In this document: one piece after another, positions 1 through 8,078 of the stretch
How the letters are laid out: every line of letters begins with the position of its first letter
Numbering within the stretch: the first letter of the stretch is position 1
NCBI GenBank assembly: GCA_023667095.1
Contig: JAMPAT010000009.1
Location: 1 to 64,000, forward strand
DNA: 64,000 nt
Direction: 5' to 3'
Origin: Bacteroidales bacterium
GTDB lineage: Bacteria; Bacteroidota; Bacteroidia; Bacteroidales; UBA932
Program-made: the position numbers and the translations under genes
Notes under the pieces: generated by a model
What the model was told of the DNA's origin: nothing
What the model saw: the letters and a program-made list of their open reading frames with translations, nothing else
The model's database searches: none

Positions 1-296
1 AGAAAAGAAGCATCACACTCACTGCCGAAAAACGATGATATCTGCCTTATCGCAGTTGACCTTAAGATAATCACACTCACCTCTGAAAAGCGGTCCTGCA
101 GTTAGATAGCCTATATCAAAAGCTGACGGGACTGTGCAGGTTGGCAACATCAACTGCCAATCCGTGCCGCTGACATGGAGACGCGATGGAGTCGGCCACG
201 TCTGAAGCCAGATTCGCGGCCAGGCATATGAAAAAATGTTGTCTGGAACAAGAAGCCTGATTCCGGAAAGACATCGGAAAGTATATGGCAACAAAG

Positions 297-404
297 TTTA
301 AAACGCTGCAAGCCTTTATCAAGGCTTTGGGTGAATATATTGACTACTATAACAATAAGAGAATCAAAGTCCGGTTAAAAGGAAAGAGTCCGGTGCAATA
401 CTGA
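297..404 (+). pseudogene. IS3-family transposase (OrfB) C-terminal remnant
   Basis: Read in the frame ending at the TGA at 402-404, the sequence gives a peptide containing YIDYYNNKRIKVRLKGKSPV followed by QY. This is the characteristic C-terminus of IS3-family (IS3/IS150 group) integrase-type transposases. Only about 35 codons are recognisable. The catalytic DDE core is absent; sequence before about position 297 does not continue the family pattern and has stops in other frames. The element is therefore dead. The typical IS3-type 3' end follows at 431-460. The remnant lies just upstream of the fimbrial operon. Family assignment is confident; the left boundary is not. Confidence 0.8.
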
Positions 405-430
405 ACTCTTCCAATAACTGGATAATGTTT

Positions 431-460
431 AACCCGTCCAACTTTTTGGGGCACTTCAAA
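431..460 (+). repeat. Right-end sequence of the IS3-family remnant
   Basis: The stretch aacccgtccaactttttggg (431-450) plus gcacttcaaa follows the transposase stop by 26 bases. A 'gTCCAACTTTTTGGGG' motif after orfB is typical of the right terminal repeat of IS3-family elements in Bacteroidota. No matching left end is in the window. Confidence 0.6.
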
Positions 461-570
461 ATAGCGGTATGAGGGGATTTTTGTCATTTATCAAATGGCA
501 ATGACGATAATATATTGGCCACATGAAATGACTATACGACTACTGATAATCAATGACTTATGTTTTAACG

Positions 571-614
571 ATGTGGCAACTCCACGTTTCAGGACGGGGA
601 GTTGCCACATTTTC
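571..614 (+). terminator. Hairpin terminator upstream of fimbrial operon
   Basis: A perfect 13-bp inverted repeat (571-583 with 598-610, arms ATGTGGCAACTCC / GGAGTTGCCACAT) has a 14-base loop and is followed by TTTT. It would stop transcription coming from the IS remnant side before the fimbrial promoter. No intact gene precedes it in the window, so its cognate gene is unknown. The remainder of 405-735 shows no supportable gene. Confidence 0.6.
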
Positions 615-716
615 AAAATTTAACTTCTTGAATATTAACCTGATGAATATCAAGAGATGTGGCCAGTGTATTGCATCTTGCACACAAGGTAAAAGAAAAA
701 ACGGATTCCGGCGGCC

Positions 717-743
717 TTGATTCCAAAAAAAGGTGTATTTTTG
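717..743 (+). promoter_or_regulatory. Bacteroidota-type promoter for the fimbrial operon
   Basis: TATTTTTG at 736-743 matches the Bacteroidota sigma-ABfr -7 consensus TAnnTTTG. A TTG at 717-719 may be the -33 element, although the 16-base spacing is short. Transcription would start near 750, about 20 bases before the chosen ATG at 772. Confidence 0.55.
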
Positions 744-771
744 CGCCCCGTAAGTGAGACGTACAATTTGG

Positions 772-1830
772 ATGAACAATAGAATGCTATACAAGGCACT
801 ATACGGACGTGTAGTCTGTACTATTATTGTGCCTGTTCTTGCCTGCACAGTGGCTTCTGCGCAGGTGAAGCCGGAATATTTGCCGCGACAGGAAAAAACA
901 GAAGAAGGGAAGCCTTTCCTCAACCGATGGGCTTTCAAGACAAATGTATTGGAATGGGCATTGACAATCCCTAATTTCAGTCTTGAATTTGACCTGTCTG
1001 CATCGGAATATAACCGCTCGACAATAGGCCTTGCAGCAAAATACAACTGGAACACCTGGCATAGCCATGTCCCTATAATAGTGTTTGACATGCTGGACAT
1101 AAGGCCTGAGTACCGCTATTATTTCCGCACACTCGGCAATCCGGCAAAGGCGAATAATTCACGTGTCCCTGCAGTGAAATACCTTGGTGCGTATGTCGAC
1201 TATGGCCGGTATTCATTCAAATGGCGCAAGGGAATACAGGGACAGGCCGTGGGACTTGGTGTCTCGTATGGCTATGCCCTGCCTCTTTACCAATATGACA
1301 GGGGTGCCCTGGACATTGATCTCGGCTTTTCTGTCGGAGTACAGGTTACGGAATATGACGGATATATCCGTGACTACGAAAACAATTGCTATGCAAAGGT
1401 GGCAGCAAACTCTTCCGGATGGCATTTCACCCCATTCCCGGTAGTGTCCGAACTGAGGGTGGCATTGGCATGGCGTGCAGAGTCTGTAAGGAAAAGGTAT
1501 CTCGGGACAGATCCCGGAATACGGCGCAAACGCCTGGCCGAATCTGACATCAGGACTGCCTTTTCCGGCATCCTTGACAATTTCGACAGCAGCCTGGACG
1601 CAGGCAAGGAAGAACTTTACAGCGCAAATTCAGAACTGCACAGGGCAGACTTCATTGAATATGTGGCGGAAACTGCCGACAGGATAACGGAAAATGTGCA
1701 GGGATATGGTTTCGGAAAAGCGAGATATGCATCCCTGAAACGGAAAATAAGGAGACAGGAACGTAAGTCTGTGCACGAATTCGACCGCAGGGAGAAAACA
1801 AATGCAAAAATTGACAATGATGCTGAATAA
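772..1830 (+). CDS. DUF3575-type fimbrial-cluster protein
   Basis: The protein has 352 residues. A Sec signal peptide ends near ASA-Q (residue 24 or so). A beta-rich outer-membrane-type domain follows, with the DUF3575 features 'FKTNVLEWALTIPNFSLEFD', a tyrosine-rich stretch around 'DIRPEYRYYFRT' and 'KYLGAYVDYGRY'. The last 100 residues are charged and probably helical. DUF3575 proteins accompany Bacteroidota fimbria genes and are thought to sit in the outer membrane, but their exact role is unknown. The ATG at 772 is preferred to the upstream in-frame GTG (754) because it directly precedes the hydrophobic leader and leaves room for the promoter at 736-743. It is the first gene of a six-gene operon; its end overlaps the next gene by 29 bases. 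Confidence 0.7.
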   Translation: MNNRMLYKALYGRVVCTIIVPVLACTVASAQVKPEYLPRQEKTEEGKPFLNRWAFKTNVLEWALTIPNFSLEFDLSASEYNRSTIGLAAKYNWNTWHSHVPIIVFDMLDIRPEYRYYFRTLGNPAKANNSRVPAVKYLGAYVDYGRYSFKWRKGIQGQAVGLGVSYGYALPLYQYDRGALDIDLGFSVGVQVTEYDGYIRDYENNCYAKVAANSSGWHFTPFPVVSELRVALAWRAESVRKRYLGTDPGIRRKRLAESDIRTAFSGILDNFDSSLDAGKEELYSANSELHRADFIEYVAETADRITENVQGYGFGKARYASLKRKIRRQERKSVHEFDRREKTNAKIDNDAE

Positions 1831-2920
1831 CATATTGAAATCCTATGCACGGCCGGCATCCATCCATGGGCTGGTGTTGCTATGCGTGATGTCAATGCAT
1901 TCCTGCATTGGTGTCGAATTCGGTTATGTGGATGAAGGTGACGGAGCTCCTGAGGGCTTCGGCACCTCGGAAATCTCTCCAGAGTTCAACTGGACAAATG
2001 CGGAGGGTGGGGATAACCCTGCGCGGATGACGGTCGCGATGGCACGCAAGACCAGTGAGGTGCATTATGTCTGGGATATGGACAGCATGCCGGGGGAAGA
2101 CGGCAGCTTGCCTGTGAAAGTTGTCAGAAGTGGAGACTACTGTGCCGCTGCATTCAATGTACCTGGAACATATGCCGTAGACGGGCTTGACAAGTTCCGT
2201 TCAGACCGTTTCTTCCCGATGACATCAATGCGTGCAACCTTGCCTGCTGCCGACTGGGAGACGCTAAACTCCGTATATGGCATATCTTCAAGTGAATTCG
2301 CACCTGAGTTTGCAGCCGTTGAATCCGCTGAACCATTGTGGCATGCCTATAGGGAGCAGACTTTCACCCCTGGGCTGTCCTCTCCGGAGACCCTTTCCTT
2401 CACTCCGGAAGACCTTACTGTTGAAATAGAAGTGAAGATAAAGATCCGTACAGTCTCGGACGCACAGATATCCTCGGTCACAGCTGCGCTTACAGGGGTT
2501 CCGTCATCTGTCAGCCTGATGTCAGGCGAGGTTACGGAAAGCGGCCAGAGAAAGGCTGTCTTCAGTATGTCTCCTGAGGCAAATGGGCAGGAGCAGCAGT
2601 ACACAGTGTATTCAGGAAAGGTACGCACCCTCGGAATCTTCACCTCATGGGATGGTGGCTCCTATCTCGCAGGTCCCGGAATCCTGTGGATTGCGGTGGA
2701 TGCAGTCTCCGGAGGTGTGGAAAGGCGTCTCTACAAAGGGATAAATGTCAGGTATCTCCTCAGCAGGCAGGAAATCATGGAGAAGGTAGAACGTGGGGCA
2801 GGATACAGGGTCATAAAGAATACTGCAGAAATAGAGATAGGCAGCGTCCTGACAGTAGACGGAAACATGCTTTCCGGAGGTGACGGTGCAGTTGACAAAG
2901 CTTCCGTAAGGCTGCAATAG
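1802..2920 (+). CDS. DUF5119-like fimbrial accessory lipoprotein
   Basis: A 372-residue lipoprotein with a long n-region and a lipobox-like MHSC (Cys at about residue 35). The mature part starts with an F-x-W segment ('EFNWTNAEG') and a middle section ('VSSVTAALTGVPSSVSLMSG'-like) that resembles DUF5119/FimB-Mfa2 accessory subunits, which anchor or cap Bacteroidota fimbriae. This is a fold-level impression, not a certain family match. The start at 1802 overlaps the upstream gene by 29 bases; later ATGs at 1817 and 1820 are equally possible. It lies 18 bases before the fimbrillin-like gene, indicating one transcript. Confidence 0.55.
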   Translation: MQKLTMMLNNILKSYARPASIHGLVLLCVMSMHSCIGVEFGYVDEGDGAPEGFGTSEISPEFNWTNAEGGDNPARMTVAMARKTSEVHYVWDMDSMPGEDGSLPVKVVRSGDYCAAAFNVPGTYAVDGLDKFRSDRFFPMTSMRATLPAADWETLNSVYGISSSEFAPEFAAVESAEPLWHAYREQTFTPGLSSPETLSFTPEDLTVEIEVKIKIRTVSDAQISSVTAALTGVPSSVSLMSGEVTESGQRKAVFSMSPEANGQEQQYTVYSGKVRTLGIFTSWDGGSYLAGPGILWIAVDAVSGGVERRLYKGINVRYLLSRQEIMEKVERGAGYRVIKNTAEIEIGSVLTVDGNMLSGGDGAVDKASVRLQ

Positions 2921-2923
2921 AAT

Positions 2924-2930
2924 AAGGAGG
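2924..2930 (+). promoter_or_regulatory. Canonical Shine-Dalgarno site (AAGGAGG)
   Basis: AAGGAGG lies 8 bases before the ATG at 2939. Strong Shine-Dalgarno motifs are uncommon in Bacteroidota, where initiation usually relies on A-rich leaders. It fixes the start of the fimbrillin-like gene and suggests a raised translation rate for this subunit. Confidence 0.7.
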
Positions 2931-2938
2931 TCAGTGAA

Positions 2939-3949
2939 ATGAAACATATATTGCCAATATTGATTACAGCGGCCCTGGTTCTCCCAAACTGTTCAAAGGG
3001 TACCTATTCTGCTGATTACAAGGAAAATTATTCGTATTCAACTGCTTTGCCTGTCAGGGTCTCTGTCGGCAGCCCTTCATTGAGGGGCGCAGGCCCTGTC
3101 GAGGACTTTTCCGGACTTGTGGGGAAGAGGTTCAATGTCTATGCCTTCAGGAAAAGCCCCAAGGTCTCCTACACTTCATTGTCGCTTGCAGACCCGCTGT
3201 CATGCCTTGTAGATGCCTCTTCCGAGGGTGACATGGAGCAGGTCGGAGGCAAGGTCGCGCGTATCGGTGGCAAGACATTTTATGCCGACTGGACAGGCAG
3301 GAGAATCAACTGGCCGTCAGGGGACAGACACCAGGATGCATATGATTTTTTCGCATATTATATTGACAATGCGGAAGTCTCGGAAATCAGACGGGAGGAC
3401 GACAATGTCTCCATCGCACTCACAATCGACGGGACACAGGACATAATGCTCTCAAAGGCTGCGCTGACACCGTCCCAGCTGTCAGGTCTCAGCGCATCTG
3501 ACAGGGAGGAGGCCGCCATCTTGTCGTACAGCCATTTCACTGCCGTCAGGGCAATCTCACCGGTGTTTACATTCCGCCACCAGCTTGTACGTCTGGATTT
3601 CGATGCGGCTCCGGACGTGGCAGTCCAGGTGCTTTCACCGAAAAATGCGCTGCTCACAGTGGCGCACAAGGATGAGTCATCATTAGGAATCTCATTTACC
3701 GACAATGTCGGGAAAATGATTGGCAATGCAGCTAGGGAATATGCCTTCGAAGTAAAGGGCGGGACTGTATTTGTCGCCCCGGCCGAGAGCTACCGGATAT
3801 ATGTGACATCCCATGGAAGGACAGTGGAGGCTGAAATTACGAACCCGCAGTCCGGAAATCCTTTCTGCTCCGGGGAAAAATACTCTGTACGGCTGTCCCA
3901 GGCCGGCCAGGATGCGGGAATTATTGATGTAGAAACTGAGTTGAAATGA
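2939..3949 (+). CDS. Fimbrillin-family (Mfa-like) lipoprotein
   Basis: A 336-residue exported lipoprotein: signal peptide with lipobox LPNC (Cys about residue 18). The body fits Bacteroidota fimbrillin family proteins: an early RVSV strand, a central 'PVFTFRHQLVRLDFDA' segment typical of the junction between the two transthyretin-like lobes, and a C-terminal 'YSVRLSQAG' region. Such proteins polymerise into type V pili after lipoprotein export and proteolytic release of an N-terminal strand. Whether this is the shaft or a minor tip subunit cannot be told. It has an unusually good Shine-Dalgarno site and overlaps the following DUF3575 gene by 4 bases. Confidence 0.7.
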   Translation: MKHILPILITAALVLPNCSKGTYSADYKENYSYSTALPVRVSVGSPSLRGAGPVEDFSGLVGKRFNVYAFRKSPKVSYTSLSLADPLSCLVDASSEGDMEQVGGKVARIGGKTFYADWTGRRINWPSGDRHQDAYDFFAYYIDNAEVSEIRREDDNVSIALTIDGTQDIMLSKAALTPSQLSGLSASDREEAAILSYSHFTAVRAISPVFTFRHQLVRLDFDAAPDVAVQVLSPKNALLTVAHKDESSLGISFTDNVGKMIGNAAREYAFEVKGGTVFVAPAESYRIYVTSHGRTVEAEITNPQSGNPFCSGEKYSVRLSQAGQDAGIIDVETELK

Positions 3950-4536
3950 TGAAGAACAGGAAAAATACAATATCTCTGCGCCTGCTTGCCGTTGCAGCAC
4001 TGATCCTGTCTGCATGCCTCAATGCAGACAAGGCCATGGCACAGCAGCTTGCAGTGAAGACAAATGCCCTGTCCCTGGCTGCCCTGACCCCTTCCATTGG
4101 GCTTGAGGGAGTAACCGGGGAGCGCACAAGCCTCGAAGTCTCATTTTTCGGACATTATAACCCGTATGGATTCAAGTCAAAATTCCTTGCATGCCAGCCG
4201 GAGTTCCGCTATTGGTTCGGCGGAAGACCGCTTGTAAGGGAATTTGTCGGTGTGACAGCCGCAGCCGCTGCATATAACAGCACCATAAGGGGCACTGTAT
4301 ATGACGGGTATGCACTTATTGCCGGAATTACAGGAGGATATGCCTTCAATCTCGGCAAACGGTGGAACCTTGAACTGACAGCCGGTGTCGGTGTTGCCGG
4401 ATTCGCCCATAAGAGGTATGGCGTCAATGACAACTACAACAGCTATGGCGACACAGAGGCCGGCAGGATAAATTCGTGGGGTTACAAGATCATACCTGTA
4501 AAGCTCGGTGTAACATTCTCCTATATAATAATGTAG
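3946..4536 (+). CDS. DUF3575 family outer-membrane protein
   Basis: 196 residues with a signal peptide (cleavage near AMAQ-Q). The signature 'QLAVKTNALSLAALTPSIGL' is the classic DUF3575 start; 'ACQPEFRYWFGGRP' and a final strand 'VKLGVTFSYIIM' are further family features. Length and pattern match short DUF3575 proteins, which are small beta-barrel-like proteins encoded with DUF3868 and fimbrillin genes. It is translationally coupled to the gene before (ATGA overlap) and sits 4 bases from the OmpA-like gene after. It is a second, shorter paralogue of the first gene of the operon. Confidence 0.85.
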   Translation: MMKNRKNTISLRLLAVAALILSACLNADKAMAQQLAVKTNALSLAALTPSIGLEGVTGERTSLEVSFFGHYNPYGFKSKFLACQPEFRYWFGGRPLVREFVGVTAAAAAYNSTIRGTVYDGYALIAGITGGYAFNLGKRWNLELTAGVGVAGFAHKRYGVNDNYNSYGDTEAGRINSWGYKIIPVKLGVTFSYIIM

Positions 4537-4540
4537 CCAG

Positions 4541-6781
4541 ATGAAAAGATTTTTCGGAATTTGCCTGTCCTGCCTCATACTCTCCCTCCAGTTTGCCGGT
4601 GCGCAGGAGAAAAAGATAGTTTCAGGGCATATAACCAACAGCAGCGACAGCAACAAGCCGCTGTCAGATGTCATGATATTTGCCTATAACACCGTGGCGG
4701 AAGCCGAGGATGCCTACAAGTCACTTGTGGATGCCCGGGCCAGCAACGGGGTGTTCAATCCTGGCTATGTCATTGAGAGCTTTCCGGACCTTGGAGGATA
4801 TTACGAGGTGCTGGTCCCGGAGACCGGTGCACTGCTTTTCTATACCGGCATTGCCGATCCCGTACTGGAGAAGGTCAACTATAGGATGGAGATAAATGTG
4901 GCGTTTGCGCTGAACATAATGCTGGAGTCCTCAAAGGTTACGGCCGGAGTCACCGACAGGATGCTCAGGGAGCCTCCTGTAATGCGTGGCGGAAGGACAG
5001 TCTTCCCCGTTGCCTACAGGTTTCCTGCACAGGATTATGGCAAGAACAATGTCAGGCTTGTGAAGCAGTCATCGCTTATCGATGCCTCGCAGGAGCCTGC
5101 CAGGATTTCATACTTCCCTCCGACAGCCCATGACGGAAGACAGTATCACCGTACACAGCTCCGCAGGAAGAACTATGACGGAAGCAATGACCCCCTATAT
5201 CCTATTGCAGGGGAGAATACAGTACTGACAGACACCCTTGACATAATTTCATGGATTGACACCATACCGGCATCCTATACAGAAGGGAGGAATTACCTCA
5301 AATGGAAAATCTGGGCAGAAGACTACCTCCGTGTCGTGTATGCCGACTCTGGACTGTTCAGGACAGACAGAATAACACGCCCGATGCAGTTCCTTGAATA
5401 TCCGCGGGATGCGTATATCCTTGACCCGGCACGCTTCAGGAAGAACCCGAGGAGGGAACGCCGTGACATCGCAGGAAACATTTCCCTGAGCTTCATAATA
5501 GGGCAGGCCAGGCTCAATCCTGACGATGTCTCAAATAAATATAGCCTGGAGAAGCTTAAACGTGAACTTACTGAGGCGATAACTGATGAAGGCTCGTCCC
5601 TGAAGGAATTCCATATTGAAGGAGTCGCCTCACCGGATGGATTGTATGACAGGAATGTTGACCTTGCCAAGAGGCGTATGGACTTTGCCCTGAACCAGGT
5701 GATATCCATACTTCCGAAAAATATACGCGACAGGGTCTACATGACAACCAAGGCTTCGGTTGCCCCGTGGACAGCTGTCGCAGATATCCTCGAAAGGGAT
5801 TCATTTGCAGAGGAGGCGGCTGCTGTCAGGACTGTTGTAGCCAGATATCCGGACCGGAAGGACAGGCAATTCTATGAAATCAAGAAACTTCCATTTTATT
5901 CCGGAACAATAGTCCCGCGCCTTCCGGAACTCCGTACTGTAAGCTATTCCTTTGTCACTGAGGTCTACCGCGAACTTACCCCTGAGGAGATATTTTCATC
6001 CTACAGCATGGACAGGCGCAGGGGAGTGGAACGTGAATACGCGCTCTATGAATATTGGCACCTTTTCAATATGGTGACGGACCAGGTAGAACTGGCAAGG
6101 CTGTACCGCCAGGCATACGATGTCTCGCTAAAGGTCGAGACAAAGCCATGGGTGCTCCCTGCCAATAACCTTACAGTAGCCGAAATTGAAAAGGGCAATG
6201 CCGACACGACCATGCTCTCATCATTCATAGACATGCGTTTCCCGTGCAACTATGTCATACGTGACATGAACAGGAAGACGGAGGAACTTGTAAATCCGGC
6301 GGAGGTGGTCGCCAACATGACTGTAATGATGCTGATGCAGAAGCAGTATGCCCGTGCAGATGAACTTGCATCCATGCTTCCGGACTCATACATGGTACTC
6401 AAGGCTGCTGCATGGTGCCTTGCCGGACGTTTTGACGATACTTCCGCTGAAGGACGTGAATATTATATGCTCATGAGGGATTATTCACCGAGGAACAAGG
6501 TCGTGATGAACCTTGCCAACGGCAATATCAGCCTTGCCAAGGCTGCCCTGAGGGAACTTCCGCAGGATGATCCGGTGACGAAATACCTGTCTCTCCAGAT
6601 TATGTGCTACGGACTCTCTGATGCTTATGCCTCAATGGACATCGAGACTTATGAAAAGGCATTGGATGACCTGCTTTACTGCTTCAATGCAGACCCGGAA
6701 TTCATTGATATCGCCGAGCGTGACTACATGGTCTGCGAGGATTTGTACAAAGAGGCAAAAAAACTGTATGACAATAAATAA
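4541..6781 (+). CDS. DUF3868/OmpA-like fimbrial cluster protein
   Basis: 746 residues with a signal peptide (ends near AGAQ). Residues about 25-120 look like a carboxypeptidase-regulatory type beta domain ('SGHITNSSDSNKPLSDVMIF'). Residues about 310-420 contain an OmpA-like peptidoglycan-binding pattern: 'FHIEGVASPDG' followed by 'YDRNVDLAKRRMDFAL', the equivalent of the GHTD/NxxLSxxRA motif. The C-terminal 200 residues are helical and TPR-like. In Bacteroidota this architecture accompanies DUF3575 and fimbrillins and probably anchors the surface assembly to the cell wall. Function is inferred from architecture only. It is the fifth gene of the operon. Confidence 0.65.
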   Translation: MKRFFGICLSCLILSLQFAGAQEKKIVSGHITNSSDSNKPLSDVMIFAYNTVAEAEDAYKSLVDARASNGVFNPGYVIESFPDLGGYYEVLVPETGALLFYTGIADPVLEKVNYRMEINVAFALNIMLESSKVTAGVTDRMLREPPVMRGGRTVFPVAYRFPAQDYGKNNVRLVKQSSLIDASQEPARISYFPPTAHDGRQYHRTQLRRKNYDGSNDPLYPIAGENTVLTDTLDIISWIDTIPASYTEGRNYLKWKIWAEDYLRVVYADSGLFRTDRITRPMQFLEYPRDAYILDPARFRKNPRRERRDIAGNISLSFIIGQARLNPDDVSNKYSLEKLKRELTEAITDEGSSLKEFHIEGVASPDGLYDRNVDLAKRRMDFALNQVISILPKNIRDRVYMTTKASVAPWTAVADILERDSFAEEAAAVRTVVARYPDRKDRQFYEIKKLPFYSGTIVPRLPELRTVSYSFVTEVYRELTPEEIFSSYSMDRRRGVEREYALYEYWHLFNMVTDQVELARLYRQAYDVSLKVETKPWVLPANNLTVAEIEKGNADTTMLSSFIDMRFPCNYVIRDMNRKTEELVNPAEVVANMTVMMLMQKQYARADELASMLPDSYMVLKAAAWCLAGRFDDTSAEGREYYMLMRDYSPRNKVVMNLANGNISLAKAALRELPQDDPVTKYLSLQIMCYGLSDAYASMDIETYEKALDDLLYCFNADPEFIDIAERDYMVCEDLYKEAKKLYDNK

Positions 6782-6794
6782 AACAAATATAAAG

Positions 6795-8039
6795 ATGAAA
6801 CGTTCCATACTATCCATATCTGTTGTACTCCTGTCTGTCTGCGGATTCGCCAAGCCTTCCGCATCGGCTATGCCTGACGCTGCTGCAGACTCACTTTCCT
6901 CAAGGCAGTTCGATGCCTTTGAATACAGCATGCAGAAAAGGTGGCGTCCTGGAGATGCCGTGCCGTTTGAAAACAGCAAATGTTCGGACAACCTGTTCAT
7001 CGGTGCCTCCGGAAGCGCGTATGTGCCTCTATACAGAGGGAACAGCTATGGCCCTCATTTTTCTTTGCATATAGGCAAATGGTTCAATTCATATAGCGGC
7101 ATGAGGGTAGCTCCTGGAGCCGGATATTATTTCAACAATTCCACTGGTGCAAGAGTAAAGCAGGTTGATCTCAAGGTCTCATACCTTTTCAACTTCATGA
7201 CTTATCTCGGTGGATACCGCCCGTCAAGGTTTATGGAAATCTCGACAGTTGCCGGTCTCGGCTACACATATTCATGGTACGGCAGGTATTCCGGACATTC
7301 TATGACATCACATCTTGGCTTGAACTTCGACATGCATGTCTCAAAGAATCTCCATCTGTATGTGGAGCCTCTTGTGGAATTGTCTGTTGACGGTCTCGGA
7401 CAGCCGGGAAGTGCCGTCCAGAACAGGCTTACTCCATATCTGTGCGGAAACATAGGCCTGAGCTACCGTTTCGGAAACGACAGCCGTGACTATGTCCCTG
7501 ATGGAAACTGGTTCCTGTATGTTGCCGGCGGTGCACATCTCCAGACTTCCGAGAATGTGCTGCACAACATGAGCGTCAGCGATGCATTCGGCTTTGATGG
7601 CGCACTTGGTGTAGGACGCAGGTACTGGAACTGTTTCGCACTGAGGCTTTCCCTTGCATATTCCCGCAACAACTGGGATACGACAGTTGCCGGCGAGGGG
7701 ATAAAGGCACAGTATGCCGTTGGCCGCCTGGAGGCCATGCTTGACCTGGTCGCCCTTATCTGCAGGAAGAATGACAACCGTTTCTGCCTCTCGCTGATGT
7801 TCGGCCCTGAGGCCGGTGTGATGCTGAAGGACAATATGCCGCGCCGCATGAATCCTTTTGTCGGAATGACCGGTGGGCTGCAGCTCAAGACCCGTCTTTC
7901 TGACCGTGTTGCACTTTTTGTGGAGCCGAGGATGTCCTATGTGCCTTATCCGGCTGCAACAGGCAGAAAGTACCATGTAAACAGGAATGTGCATGATGGA
8001 CTGCTCGACTGCAATGCAGGTGTGGAGATTGCACTGTAG
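6795..8039 (+). CDS. Outer-membrane beta-barrel protein, fimbrial operon end
   Basis: 414 residues. The ATG at 6795 is chosen because it begins a signal peptide (MKRSILSISVVLLSVCG..., cleavage near ASA); the frame stays open upstream only inside the previous gene. The mature protein alternates amphipathic strands, for example 'MTYLGGYRPSRFMEISTVAG' and repeated 'LHLYVEPLVEL' / 'VALFVEPRMSY' segments. These two halves look like an internal duplication of a barrel unit. It lies 13 bases after the OmpA-like gene, so it is the last gene of the operon. Family not recognised; it may be a barrel partner for the fimbria or an adhesin. Confidence 0.6.
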   Translation: MKRSILSISVVLLSVCGFAKPSASAMPDAAADSLSSRQFDAFEYSMQKRWRPGDAVPFENSKCSDNLFIGASGSAYVPLYRGNSYGPHFSLHIGKWFNSYSGMRVAPGAGYYFNNSTGARVKQVDLKVSYLFNFMTYLGGYRPSRFMEISTVAGLGYTYSWYGRYSGHSMTSHLGLNFDMHVSKNLHLYVEPLVELSVDGLGQPGSAVQNRLTPYLCGNIGLSYRFGNDSRDYVPDGNWFLYVAGGAHLQTSENVLHNMSVSDAFGFDGALGVGRRYWNCFALRLSLAYSRNNWDTTVAGEGIKAQYAVGRLEAMLDLVALICRKNDNRFCLSLMFGPEAGVMLKDNMPRRMNPFVGMTGGLQLKTRLSDRVALFVEPRMSYVPYPAATGRKYHVNRNVHDGLLDCNAGVEIAL

Positions 8040-8078
8040 CTGCCGGAACCTGGTACATTCAGAACTGAGGCCATCCCG

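Noticed and set aside
19..294. 91-codon minus-strand ORF at the left edge
   Set aside because: No recognisable features, and it lies in decayed sequence beside the IS remnant.
558..1100. 180-codon minus-strand ORF opposite the first fimbrial gene
   Set aside because: Overlaps a gene with signal peptide and DUF3575 features and includes the terminator and promoter region; composition fits a shadow frame.
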